NCBI GenBank assembly: GCA_039105265.1
Contig: JAPFFF010000013.1
Span: forward strand, 868,001 to 932,000
DNA from: Tritrichomonas musculus
Lineage: Eukaryota; Parabasalia; Tritrichomonadida; Tritrichomonadidae
Reading direction: 5' to 3'
DNA: 64,000 nucleotides
In this document: positions 10,276 to 19,494 of the stretch, one piece after another
Layout: each line of letters begins with the position of its first letter
Position numbering within the stretch: the stretch's first letter is position 1
Position numbers and translations under genes: made by a program
The notes under the pieces: generated by a model
Seen by the model: only the letters and a program-made list of their open reading frames with translations
Database searches by the model: none
Told to the model about the DNA's origin: nothing

Positions 10276-11329
10276 ATAGAATTTGTTGAATTATTAAATG
10301 ATGATTTTAAAAAAATTGGACGTTACAGGAGTCTAATGAAGAATATAGTTTTATTTATATGCATTTACTCTCTAAAAAATCAAAATTATATAATTTAATC
10401 TCAAAAGAATTCTATTATTTTTCCTAAAAATCATGATTTCGATGGAAATACATTGAATTTGAAATAATAATGCTTAAATTCTCTTTTAAATCATCAGTTT
10501 TTTCTGATTTTTTATAATCGTCGAAAAATGGAATCAAATTTTGATAGTTTTCTTATATTACAAAGCAGTCAAATTGTATAAAGCATGTTCATAAACATGA
10601 CTCTGAAATATCTAATACTAGCTTTTCAAACTTTCAATACAATTGAAATAATATACAGAAGCAAATTGAAAATTTATTACTTTGGAGATCTGCTCATGGA
10701 ATTGCTATGCAAGCTATCTGTGGCCCACTCTTTTAGTCGTTATTTGCTCCACATGTTATACAAAGTGACAAAACAAACCAAAGTATATCTAATGATATAT
10801 ACCCGCAAATACTACATATGAATTTTCAGAAAACCAGTGAACGATATATATAGTTAATCTTAGATGGTAGCACAGTTGTGCATATTAAGTCGATAGCAAT
10901 AAAAATGATTTTTTTGAAATTTTCGTAAAAAAAGCGTGAGTAGCTACTCATTGTATTTTTCACAAAAGTGCAAAAAAGTTCTCGCTGATTTTTTTCTGAA
11001 GTACGATACATGGTCAATATTGACCTTAACCGTTAGGGGAAAAAGAGATTGGGGGCAAAAAATTTCTCCCAAAAAAAAAAAAAAAAAAAAAAAAAAAAGC
11101 AATGTTTTTTATGTGAAAGCATTCATTGTATTATTATTAAAGAAGAAAATTCATTTTGAGAAAAAACCATGCTATAAACTTGGTCAATGACTTGGACTCA
11201 TGGACAAAATCAACCTTTTAAAATAATTTCGTTTTTTTTTCTACAATTGTCAATATATTTTACGATAAAACAAGATAAAATATTTCAACCATTATTTGTA
11301 TCAAACAAGCTATACCACCATGTTAGCGT
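10276..11329. other. AT-rich intergenic stretch
   Basis: No supported gene. It contains a run of about 28 A near 11070-11097. The minus strand around 10600-10850 has coding-like snatches that might be further hAT transposase debris, but they are too broken to claim. Confidence 0.45.
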
Positions 11330-11830
11330 GAATGATGTTTGACTAAAAACATCATAAATATCGCCAAATAATAAATTTAAAACATGACAAACACAACATT
11401 TCCTTTAATAACTTTCATTATCAAAAGCTACAATCATATTGTTATGGAGCTAGCTCCATCTGAAATAATTCCACCAAAGTTGTTTTGGATGTTATAATCA
11501 TTTACTATTTCTTCAATTTTGGTTTGAAAGTATTCATTTGTCACTTTTCCCGGATCAATTTTTATGAAACAAACAACTTTTTTTATCAAATTTGTCATTA
11601 ATTTAAATTTGAAGAGTAATTCCAAGAGAATTTTTTTTAACTTTATCAGTCCATTAATCGACTCCGAGATATTAAATATTAATTTTCGGCGTGATTAGTT
11701 GAATTGTTTGCATGAAGCGATTAGTCTTCATTATTATTGAATTAGTTATTCTTTGGCGATTTGGGATATTTGGATTAATTTGATTAAACAATTGATTCTC
11801 AATTTTTGAGATTGATTCAACTTCTACTAA
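11330..11830 (-). mobile_element. Decayed hAT-family transposase fragment
   Basis: Read on the minus strand, the order of motifs fits the RNase H fold of hAT transposases. First comes a helix-rich lead-in (near 11820-11700), then a 'WTDKVKKNSLGITLQI' block after a D (hAT 'DgWTs...sylgvt'), then 'GGIISDGASSIT' (second catalytic region) and 'CVCHVLNLLFGDIYD' (the C/H-x-x-H-x-L-N-L block). At least four in-frame stops interrupt this stretch (for example TAA just before the WT block), so it is dead. No terminal repeats were recognised around it. Family call rests on motif order read by eye. Confidence 0.5.
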
Positions 11831-11983
11831 AACATAAATAATTAAGAATTTTTTTTGAATTTGCTAAAATAAGGAGCATTATCGTTATTAAATTTTATAA
11901 AGTAATTTAATATAACAACATTAGGGCGAAGTTATGTGAGACACTGGTATCGTATAATTTTCTCTATATAGAATATAAAAGAA

Positions 11984-12990
11984 AGTAGTATAGTATAGGC
12001 TCCGCTACCCCGCAGAGCTCCTCAGAGGCTCCCCCCACGCTACTCCAGGGGTTCGCACCTCTGGATCCCCTTCAAAAATCACCAGCATTCCAAAAGTTCG
12101 CGACAAAAAAATTCCAAACAAAAAGTTTTATCATCTCGTTATCAAAATTATTTTAGCACAAAAAACGGCCCAATTCAAAAAGCTCGATAATTTTATGGCC
12201 TACGGCATAATTTGAACTTTTGCACCTTCGGCTCGAAAGTCCCAATTTGGGCCCCCAACTCTTTTTTTCTCAACCCCTCTCAGTCCCCGCTGGGGGGCTC
12301 CACAGCCCTTCAAGACAAAAAAATGAATCTTTAATATAGTATATATGCATGGCGAGATTTCTTAAAGAAACTTTAAGAAATCTCTTCCTTTCAAGAAGTT
12401 GTTTTATAATGATTGAAATGTACCCGTCGCTCTGCTCTTTTACTTTGCTTCAAGAGCATTAATTCGAGCTTCTAGGGAAGCGACTTTTTATTCTATTATA
12501 ATAAAATATTTGGCATCTCCTAGATGAGTATACTAATTTTTCCAATTCATTAGTTGTTTTGCTTGATAAATTAGCATTTGAAGCCAATAAATCGTTTGAA
12601 TAAATTATATTACCAATATAATATTGAGATGTGAAGAGAAATATATCTGCAGGATATTGATTTTGAGGATCACTAATAAACCAATTTTCGGCTCCATTCA
12701 TATTAAAAGTGAAGAATCATATGCTGCAGAAAATGGATAAGATGTCGGACAGGTGAGAATTAGTTTTGATAATTCATTGTTATTTATAATTTCATTATTA
12801 TTGAAGTGAATATTAATTTTATGATAAGTATTCGCAGCTAATTATACTTTACACGTTATTGTTCCACTAACCACAGGATACAGAAAAGTTATCGAAAAAT
12901 TATTTACGGATGAGGGATGTTCATATATTGGCATCGGAACATTTTGTCAAGAAAAAGACAGATTAGAAAAGAGAGATATTTGAGAAGTAG
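11984..12990. mobile_element. Truncated Polinton/Maverick end (TIR plus structural-gene remnant)
   Basis: Begins AGTAGTATAGTATAGGCTCCGC, sharing the AGTAGTATA tip with the element at 7494 but then diverging, so it is a different Polinton subfamily. About 330 bp of unusually GC-rich sequence follows, then a 14-bp-stem hairpin (12354-12384). A minus-strand coding remnant follows (about 12430-12970), ending in a heptad tail (SLEARINALEAK). The order TIR, then C-terminus of a coiled-coil structural gene on the minus strand, repeats that of the element at 7494-10270. Only one end is seen, and the remnant is broken with a few breaks. Older than the 7494 element. Confidence 0.5.
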
Positions 12991-13190
12991 GTGATATTTT
13001 GAACAAAGTTTAATATTTATTGTAATTTTAGTTTATAATTATCAGAAATTTATTGAAAATAAATTCAATGAATAATTGAGCGTTGAAAAGGTCTAATTTC
13101 AACTATAAAATGTTGAAAATGTTTTTCTGAAGACTCAATTTTTCAAATAAATTTTGTGAAATTGAATGAAATTGGGAGGTTGCAAATAAA

Positions 13191-14588
13191 ATGCGTAAAG
13201 CCTCTTTTATGCTTTCTGCTTCTGGAATTGGAAATGTATCTTTCGAAATATACACAGACCAACAATTTCGATTGATTGCAGGAAGTTCAGAAATTGTTCT
13301 TTTAGCTCCTTATTTTGATTTTTTATCTCCCCGAATTGCAAAAATTCATGCGATTGATCCAACTTTTGATAGCTTAATAATTTCCAAAAGTGAAACTTCA
13401 AGCAGTCTTTTATCAGACGAAATTAAAATATTACTTTATATTTTAATTAAAGGGGGAAAAATTGAAATTGACTATGAAACAAGCTTAAAATTGAGAATTA
13501 TTTCACTAATATTAGAAAATGAAGATCTTTACCAAAATATTGAAAAACTTTTTCCAATTTGTAAAGATAATCTCGATTCACCAATTAATTATCTTATAAA
13601 TTTATACCAATATGAATTGTACTCCAATGAATTCAAGCTAAGAGAAGATGAATGCATCAAATTTATTTCAAATAATTTTTATAAATATGATAAGACTGAA
13701 TTGTTAAAATTACCAAAAACAATTCTATACTTAATCCTTTCGAATAAAGGATTGGTAATTCAAAGCGAAGATTTTCTATTTGATTTCATTAATGACATTT
13801 TTGCATCAAATGCAAATGAAGATCCAGAAATCGAAATCTCTTCATTTTACGAATTGATTGATCTTTATTTTTTAAGCCAAGAAAAATTTATTTTATTCAT
13901 AAATCAATTAAAAATTGACCAAATAAACAGTCAAATTTGGAAAACCATTCAAAATACATTGACAATGAAATTGAGTAGTGTAAACCAAAGAAAATATTCA
14001 AATCATGTTCATAAAGTTTATTGTCCATTTAATGGAAAAGATAGATTCAACGGTGTCATAAAATATCTTAGCAATGAATGTAAAGGAAATGTTGTTGATA
14101 AAGGAGTTGTTAAAATCAGTTACACAAGTCAGGGCGTTGGTGTTTGGAATAGACCTAATCAATCTGAAGATCCAAGAGAACTTGTTGAATTGGACAATAT
14201 GCAAAAGTATTTTGACTCATTTGCTACACAAGGTAGCGTTGGAACAAATTATCTGAAATACGATTTCATTGATAAGAGAATTAAACTGACAAGCTACTCA
14301 GCAAAATCGAGACCTGACCATGGAAAAGGCGCCGCACACTTGATGAATTGGTTCATTGAAGGCACAAATGATGACAGTAACGATCAAAACTGGGTGAGAC
14401 TTGATACCAAACCAAATGATCATTCATTAGATGATAAAGGGGCTGAAAACACTTTCGATATTGCAAGTAACATCTCAGAAAATGATTTCTTCAGATTCTT
14501 CCGGATTGGCTGCATTAAAAATTCTTATGGAAACAATGGTATTGTTCTTGCCGCCTTTGAATTCTTTGGAACACTTCAAACTAAATAA
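13191..14588 (+). CDS. BTB/POZ - BACK-like - F5/8 type C (discoidin) domain protein
   Basis: A 465-residue protein from the ATG at 13191. Residues about 15-110 fit a BTB fold (FEIYTDQQFRLIAGSSEIVL, ...LSPRIAKIHAIDPTFDSLII); 115-265 is a helical BACK-like linker. Residues about 273-462 are a discoidin domain (FNGVIKYL, YLKYDFIDKRIKLTSYS, WFIEGTND, NFDIAS...FRFFRIG, AAFEFFGTL). No signal peptide or membrane segment, so it is probably cytosolic. BTB domains dimerise and often recruit Cul3 ligases; discoidin domains bind lipids or glycans. The same domain order recurs in the gene at 47663. The stop overlaps a TAAA. The role is not known. Confidence 0.85.
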   Translation: MRKASFMLSASGIGNVSFEIYTDQQFRLIAGSSEIVLLAPYFDFLSPRIAKIHAIDPTFDSLIISKSETSSSLLSDEIKILLYILIKGGKIEIDYETSLKLRIISLILENEDLYQNIEKLFPICKDNLDSPINYLINLYQYELYSNEFKLREDECIKFISNNFYKYDKTELLKLPKTILYLILSNKGLVIQSEDFLFDFINDIFASNANEDPEIEISSFYELIDLYFLSQEKFILFINQLKIDQINSQIWKTIQNTLTMKLSSVNQRKYSNHVHKVYCPFNGKDRFNGVIKYLSNECKGNVVDKGVVKISYTSQGVGVWNRPNQSEDPRELVELDNMQKYFDSFATQGSVGTNYLKYDFIDKRIKLTSYSAKSRPDHGKGAAHLMNWFIEGTNDDSNDQNWVRLDTKPNDHSLDDKGAENTFDIASNISENDFFRFFRIGCIKNSYGNNGIVLAAFEFFGTLQTK

Positions 14589-14717
14589 AAACATTTCAAA
14601 AATTAATACAGTTAAATGCAAAAACAATATAATAGATTATTCAAAAAACTTTAGCTGATTCAAGACTTTATAAAGAAGGGAAAACAAGTAAACCAACTTT
14701 TTATTCAAATTTAAAAA

Positions 14718-14751
<34 letters not shown>

Positions 14752-15263
14752 CAATTTGAATTCATCAATATGAACCAATATGATATGAGGTAAAAAAAAA
14801 AAGTTAAAAAAAATTAGAAAGAAAATCAATATAGAAACCATCATAATGAGAATGTAATAGACTATGATAATCTTCATGAATTGATTGGTGCAAAAACTCT
14901 CTAAAACCATTCAATTATAAATCAAGAATTATCTGTTCATTTTTTTTAAGGTTATTGGATACATTTTTTACTCATATCCCAAAAAAGATTTTTTATAAGT
15001 GTGTTGTGAAGGAATGCAAATAAAAAATCATTTTGTTAAATATATTTATTATATTAAATTTTTTATATAAGTTTAAACTTTTAAAATTTCAAGGATTGCT
15101 GATATTTGAAACTGCTATTTTGAAATTGTTTAGCTAATTTTCAACTTTTTACTGCTTTAATTATAAAATTTGAATAATTATATTTGTTAAATTAAGAATG
15201 ACAAAAGCAAGAATTATAATTTTATTTCAATTGAAATAAATAAATATTATTATTTACTAAAAT
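14589..15263. other. AT-rich intergenic stretch
   Basis: No gene seen. It holds a run of about 26 T at 14720-14746. The frame at 14701-14910 is an artefact of this run. Confidence 0.65.
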
Positions 15264-16241
15264 TTAAATTTCATTGATTTCAACACGATCAATTATATCA
15301 TTAAGAAGTTCTTGTGAAACCACAGAAGAAGCTCCCTGCATCACGCATGAAGTAGCTGAAGCGATTGCTCTTCTAAAAGCATCTTTTAATTTCATATTTT
15401 GAGCCAAGCCGGTCACCAATCCGGCCACCAAAGAATCGCCAGCACAAACGGTCCCCTTGACCACGATATTTTTGACAGTTGGTGCGAAGAAAGACTCTTT
15501 TCCGTCTGATATAAAAGCACCTTCGCCACCCAATGAAACACAAATGATTTTAATGCCAAAAGTATTGATGATTTTTACTGCCTCTTTTTTAATTTCTTCT
15601 TTTGATTGCAACTTTTTGTTAACAAGGGTTTCAAATTCATCTTTGTTTGGCTTAATAATGTCAGGCATAGAAAGTTTATTTATTTCCATTTTTTGACTGA
15701 AAACAGATTTGAGAGGGGCACCGTTAATGTCAAGAACTATTTGACATTTATTTGCTGGATTTTCTTTGACTGACTTGATGATTTGCGAATAAATGTCAAC
15801 TGGACATTTTGGAGGAATTGAGCCACTTAAGATTAAGTAGGAACTTTGCTTCGATAGCTCAACTGTTTTGTGGATAATTTTATTAACAAATTGTTCGTTG
15901 GTGGGAACACCTGGTTCATTTATTTCAGTTACTTTTCTTGTTTTTTCATCGAAAACTTTGACGTTTACTCGAAGATTTCCTGGACATATTACACAATCTG
16001 AATGAATCTTTCCTTTTCCTGCACTTTCTATCGATGATAATGCTTTTTCAGCATCATTTGAATACATAAATCCAGTTATAGTTGTCTCAAAGCCAAGATT
16101 TGCAATTCCTTTGGAAACATTGAAACCTTTTCCAGCATAAACAATTTTTGATTCCGAAACTCGATTCATTTCTCCTACTTGGAATGATGGGACAATAAGT
16201 GTTTTATCAATGCATGGATTTAATGTTAATGTTGTAATCAT
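15264..16241 (-). CDS. PfkB-family sugar-phosphate kinase, 1-phosphofructokinase type
   Basis: A 325-residue cytosolic kinase from an ATG (MITTLTLNPCIDKTL). It has the first PfkB signature GKGFNVSKGIANLG (from G37) and the second, GTVCAGDSLVAGL, with catalytic D269; the usual Gly before AGD is Cys here. The 'TLTLNPCID' start, 'SGSIPP' and 'KPNKDEFE' are typical of the FruK / tagatose-6-phosphate kinase branch. The likely reaction is ATP-dependent phosphorylation of fructose 1-phosphate to the 1,6-bisphosphate, or of a similar ketose phosphate. The length fits bacterial FruK, and the type is characteristic of Firmicutes and other bacteria, so past lateral transfer is likely. The stop overlaps a TAAA. 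Confidence 0.88.
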   Translation of the reverse strand: MITTLTLNPCIDKTLIVPSFQVGEMNRVSESKIVYAGKGFNVSKGIANLGFETTITGFMYSNDAEKALSSIESAGKGKIHSDCVICPGNLRVNVKVFDEKTRKVTEINEPGVPTNEQFVNKIIHKTVELSKQSSYLILSGSIPPKCPVDIYSQIIKSVKENPANKCQIVLDINGAPLKSVFSQKMEINKLSMPDIIKPNKDEFETLVNKKLQSKEEIKKEAVKIINTFGIKIICVSLGGEGAFISDGKESFFAPTVKNIVVKGTVCAGDSLVAGLVTGLAQNMKLKDAFRRAIASATSCVMQGASSVVSQELLNDIIDRVEINEI

Positions 16242-16595
16242 TTGAATAAAAAGATCAACTAAATTTTTTTTATGAGATTATGTTTCTCAATTTTTCTGAT
16301 TATTTCTTAATAACCACTATTTTTTATTAGTGGTATAAAATAAACTTATTAAAAAAATTCTGAAAATATGAGTAAAGTAATGAATTTAATTCAATTTTTT
16401 TCAGAAAAAATATTTTTAATAAATTTTAATTTTTCTGCTTATATATTTATATTTGCACCTTTCACTAAAAGATTAAGTTAATTTCTTCTTATATCATTTA
16501 ATTTTTATAAGTTTATTGACTTTTATATAAAAGACAATTATGAATTTGATTAATCGAAAAAAATAATAAGATGTAAAAATGACTACTTATTTACT
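16242..16595. other. Short AT-rich intergenic stretch
   Basis: Nothing recognised; likely 3' flank of the cystatin gene and 5' flank of the sugar kinase. Confidence 0.6.
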
Positions 16596-17144
16596 TTAAC
16601 TGATTTGGTAAATTGATACCATGTTTTCTTCATTATTAGCAGGATTCTTTGATATCACAGCAGAGAAAAGAGTTGCAATTCCATCACGGAATATGATATG
16701 AGTTTTATTAAGATTATTTTCGACAATTGTTCTATAAACAAGTACTTTTCCATCTGGTTCAATTTGGTATTCAATATTTTTACGAAGTATTCCCTCTGCA
16801 TGAGCAAGATCTGCTGGTGTAAACTTGGATACATCTTGCCATTCATATCCATTTGGAATAACTTCAGCATCATCAGGTTTGGTAATTTCTCTTAAGGATG
16901 TTTTCTTTGTTACATCAACATGAAGGAGAAGTTGAACTAAAAATGAAGATTTTTCACTTTTGATATCTAATAATAATTTGTATCCAGAAACAATTTGGAT
17001 TTTTGCTGCAACAATATCAAACCCACCACTTACAAATTCTGGAAATAGATTTGGAAGATTCCTTTTAAGATATGGTCTAACAAATTTCACATGATCAGAA
17101 CCAACATCTGTTGTTTCCCAACCTCCGACTTTTCCAGCCGACAT
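16596..17144 (-). CDS. Cystatin/stefin-like cysteine-protease inhibitor, long form
   Basis: A 182-residue protein from an ATG, with no signal peptide. It carries the two marks of family I25 inhibitors: a Gly-Gly near the N-terminus (VGGW, G7-G8) and the QxVxG loop as QIVSG (Q50-G54), inside a helix-plus-sheet order (DHVKFVRPYLKRNLP, then IVAAKIQIVSGYKLLLDI). It should block papain-type proteases, which trichomonads have in large numbers. The first unit ends near residue 90. Residues about 98-180 (GYEWQDVSKFTPADLAHAEG...) look like a second, degenerate cystatin unit without QxVxG. Trichomonad stefins are usually about 100 residues, so this is a long form. The stop overlaps a TAAA. Confidence 0.75.
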   Translation of the reverse strand: MSAGKVGGWETTDVGSDHVKFVRPYLKRNLPNLFPEFVSGGFDIVAAKIQIVSGYKLLLDIKSEKSSFLVQLLLHVDVTKKTSLREITKPDDAEVIPNGYEWQDVSKFTPADLAHAEGILRKNIEYQIEPDGKVLVYRTIVENNLNKTHIIFRDGIATLFSAVISKNPANNEENMVSIYQIS

Positions 17145-17156
17145 TAAAAAAAAAAA

Positions 17157-17162
17157 ATATGA
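17157..17162 (-). promoter_or_regulatory. Initiator (Inr) of the cystatin gene
   Basis: The minus strand reads TCATAT, matching TCA(+1)YWW, with +1 at 17160, 16 bases before the ATG. The leader is almost all T. Confidence 0.55.
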
Positions 17163-17545
17163 TAAAATAGCGTTTTTATCGTCTCAATTATTTAATTCAT
17201 TCAATTTTTTATTTCATTCAAATATTTTTATCGGCAATTTAAAAAAACAATATTCATTTTTGTTTTATATTTTTAAATTTATATCATTTTAAAATGCGTT
17301 TCAGATATAAAAAAATCATTTCACTTTTTTTATACATCATTGAATTTTTTAACCATTATTCAAATAAAAAAGTAATTTTATTTCATACTGGTATTATTTT
17401 TACTGCAACTTTTTCGTAGTTTTGTATTTCAATTAAAATTGGATTGAAATTTTTGTCTCCCATAAATTACCGAAATGAGATATTAGTCTTGTGCAAAGTC
17501 CTGAACCGATGGAGTCATCCACTTTTTCTTGGTACTATATAAAAT
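17163..17545. other. AT-rich intergenic stretch
   Basis: No gene seen. Confidence 0.6.
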
Positions 17546-17933
17546 GATAACCATGAAATTATTCAGCTTTTATTATCTCAGCCAGGCATTGAAATATGCT
17601 CCTATTTGTTCAAAAAATGCAAAAACTTGACTGAAATAACTATTCCTTCTCAATTGAAAACGATTGGACAATCTGCATTTGATGACTGTTCATCACTCTG
17701 TAAAGTGACAATTGAGTCACATATTAAAGAAATCAGTGATTGCACTTTTAGAAGATGGTGAAAGTGCTTTCTCTGGCTGTTCTTCTTTGGTGAAGTTTGA
17801 AATACCATCTGAAATACAAGTGATTAATGATGGAACTTTTTATGAATGCTCTTCATTGAAAGAAGTTTCAATTCCATCAACTTTCAATAAAATAGGCAAT
17901 ATCTCTTTCTACAAGTGCTTTTCATTTTTGTAA
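17546..17933 (+). pseudogene. BspA-like LRR gene fragment, frameshifted
   Basis: The first frame reads DNHEIIQLLLSQPGIEI, which looks like the end of an ankyrin repeat. It runs straight into LRR units (LFKKCKNLTEITIPSQL, TIGQSAFDDCSSL, KEISDCTFRR) and stops near 17760. The LRRs continue in another frame (EDGESAFSGCSSLVKFEIP, NDGTFYECSSLKEVSIPS) to a stop at 17931. The gene has no start, signal peptide or anchor, so it is a short broken copy of a host LRR family, perhaps one with an ankyrin-type front end. Confidence 0.7.
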
Positions 17934-18207
17934 TCTCAACAAAAAGCATTAAATCAACAAAACTTTTCATTTAGCAAAAATCATGTTTTTGTTATCAAGA
18001 TGACAACTTTTTTGCAAATGTAATTCTTTTTGGCCAAAAAGTTATTATCTGAAAAAACTCAATATAATTGAATTATTAGTATTTTATCTAATAAATGCAT
18101 TTAATATAAAATATCGTTTGAATTTAAAAATTAAAAATAATTTTAATAAGTCTAATATAATCAAGAACAAACATAAACATATATTGTTTTACATATATAT
18201 CTGTATT

Positions 18208-19191
18208 CTACTTGTGAGGTGGCTTGTTATAAGTGTCACATTTTCCAATCTTATCACAATCAATACTTCGTACGAGATCATTGTAATTTAGGCCATCAAC
18301 TGTTTGTGCATTTATTTCCTGTGTGAGCTTTTTAATTGGAATTGACTTCTCATACAGTTCGTAATAAATGCTGACGCCGAAAACAATTGAAACTACTCCT
18401 GATTTTTTGGTCAATTTAAAGGGCAATTTTTTACCCTTTGAAATTAAATTTTTCCCTTCGATTTCAGGGTAATTGATAGACGCTGTCCAAAATTTGTTTT
18501 CACAAGAAATAATTTGTTCTTTCCCTCTTTCAATATATTGTGAGAGTTCATATGACATGTTAACTTTTTGTGAGATTTGAAAATAAAAGAATTCTGGCTC
18601 TTTGCCATTAGGTACATAGTCAGGGGACATGCGAAAACTATCAGTAGGAAAGTCAACACCTTCGTCAGAGTTACAAATATGGTTATGCTTTTTCTTTCTG
18701 ATTATTCCTGTAACATATATAAAGACAGATTCAAGTGGATGGTCATTATTATAAAGTTCTGTAATTTGGTTTAATGTAAAATCATATTTTTTGTTCATTC
18801 TCATGCTTATCGCGCCAAAAATAATATTGAGCATATAGAATATTCCAAAGCTTAATGGTATGCAAATAATTAAAGCTAAAAATGTTAAGGTTTTATAGAA
18901 ATTGGGTATAATTCCAAGTAAAAGTACGACGCCAGTTAGAATGAGAAAAAAATGTTCCAAAAAATGCATTGCAATAAGTACTTTACTGGGATTTTCAAAC
19001 TCATAATCTGGATAATCTCGCATATTTTTCTTGATTTCATTGTTTGGAATAACATAAAAAACAATCATGTCTATGAATCCTATTAAAATACAAACTGATC
19101 CAGTAATAAGAAATACAAGGCTGGGACATGATAAAAGGCTATTCGTCAGTTTTACTTCTACATCATATTTAACATTTAGGTCATCATCCAT
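18208..19191 (-). CDS. Multi-pass membrane protein with soluble C-terminal half, unknown
   Basis: I start it at the ATG at 19191 (MDDDLNVKYDVEVKLTNSL), giving 327 residues; the frame runs 37 codons further but begins with TTG. Three hydrophobic segments are clear: residues about 22-48 (LVFLITGSVCILIGFIDMIVF), 70-98 (FLEHFFLILTGVVLLLGIIP) and 100-130 (LTFLALIICIPLSFGIFYML). About 190 mostly polar residues follow, with Cys pairs and a 'KLPFKLTKKSGVVSIV' strand. This layout of N-terminal helices and a beta-rich tail recalls MUL1/TMEM43-like proteins, but the match is too weak to name. The location is probably an internal membrane, as no signal peptide is seen. The stop is TAG. Confidence 0.6.
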   Translation of the reverse strand: MDDDLNVKYDVEVKLTNSLLSCPSLVFLITGSVCILIGFIDMIVFYVIPNNEIKKNMRDYPDYEFENPSKVLIAMHFLEHFFLILTGVVLLLGIIPNFYKTLTFLALIICIPLSFGIFYMLNIIFGAISMRMNKKYDFTLNQITELYNNDHPLESVFIYVTGIIRKKKHNHICNSDEGVDFPTDSFRMSPDYVPNGKEPEFFYFQISQKVNMSYELSQYIERGKEQIISCENKFWTASINYPEIEGKNLISKGKKLPFKLTKKSGVVSIVFGVSIYYELYEKSIPIKKLTQEINAQTVDGLNYNDLVRSIDCDKIGKCDTYNKPPHK

Positions 19192-19494
19192 TTTACATTT
19201 ATGATGTATATAATTTGTGAAATTAAAACGTATCAAATTCAAAATTTCAATGATTCCTGTCAAATCAAAAATATTTAATTCAATTTTTGAAAAAAAAATC
19301 AATGTATAATCAAAATCTATTTATCTTTGGCAGTTATATTTGTAATAAATACAATAATAATAATTTATGTTTAAAATATCAAAAATTATACTAATAATAA
19401 TAATAAGTTTACAAAACAAATCCGCACTTAAATATTATAATTTCATTAAAGGAGCATATGTTCGCCCAATGATAATAACAATCTCTTAGTTAAT
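19192..19494. other. Short AT-rich intergenic stretch
   Basis: Nothing recognised apart from the 5' flank of the membrane protein gene. Confidence 0.5.

Noticed and set aside
10585-11017. Small ORFs and coding-like pieces before the hAT relic
   Set aside because: Too short and broken to assign, though they could be its 3' part.
14701-14910. Hydrophobic 69-residue minus frame
   Set aside because: Driven by the poly-T run; no coding character.
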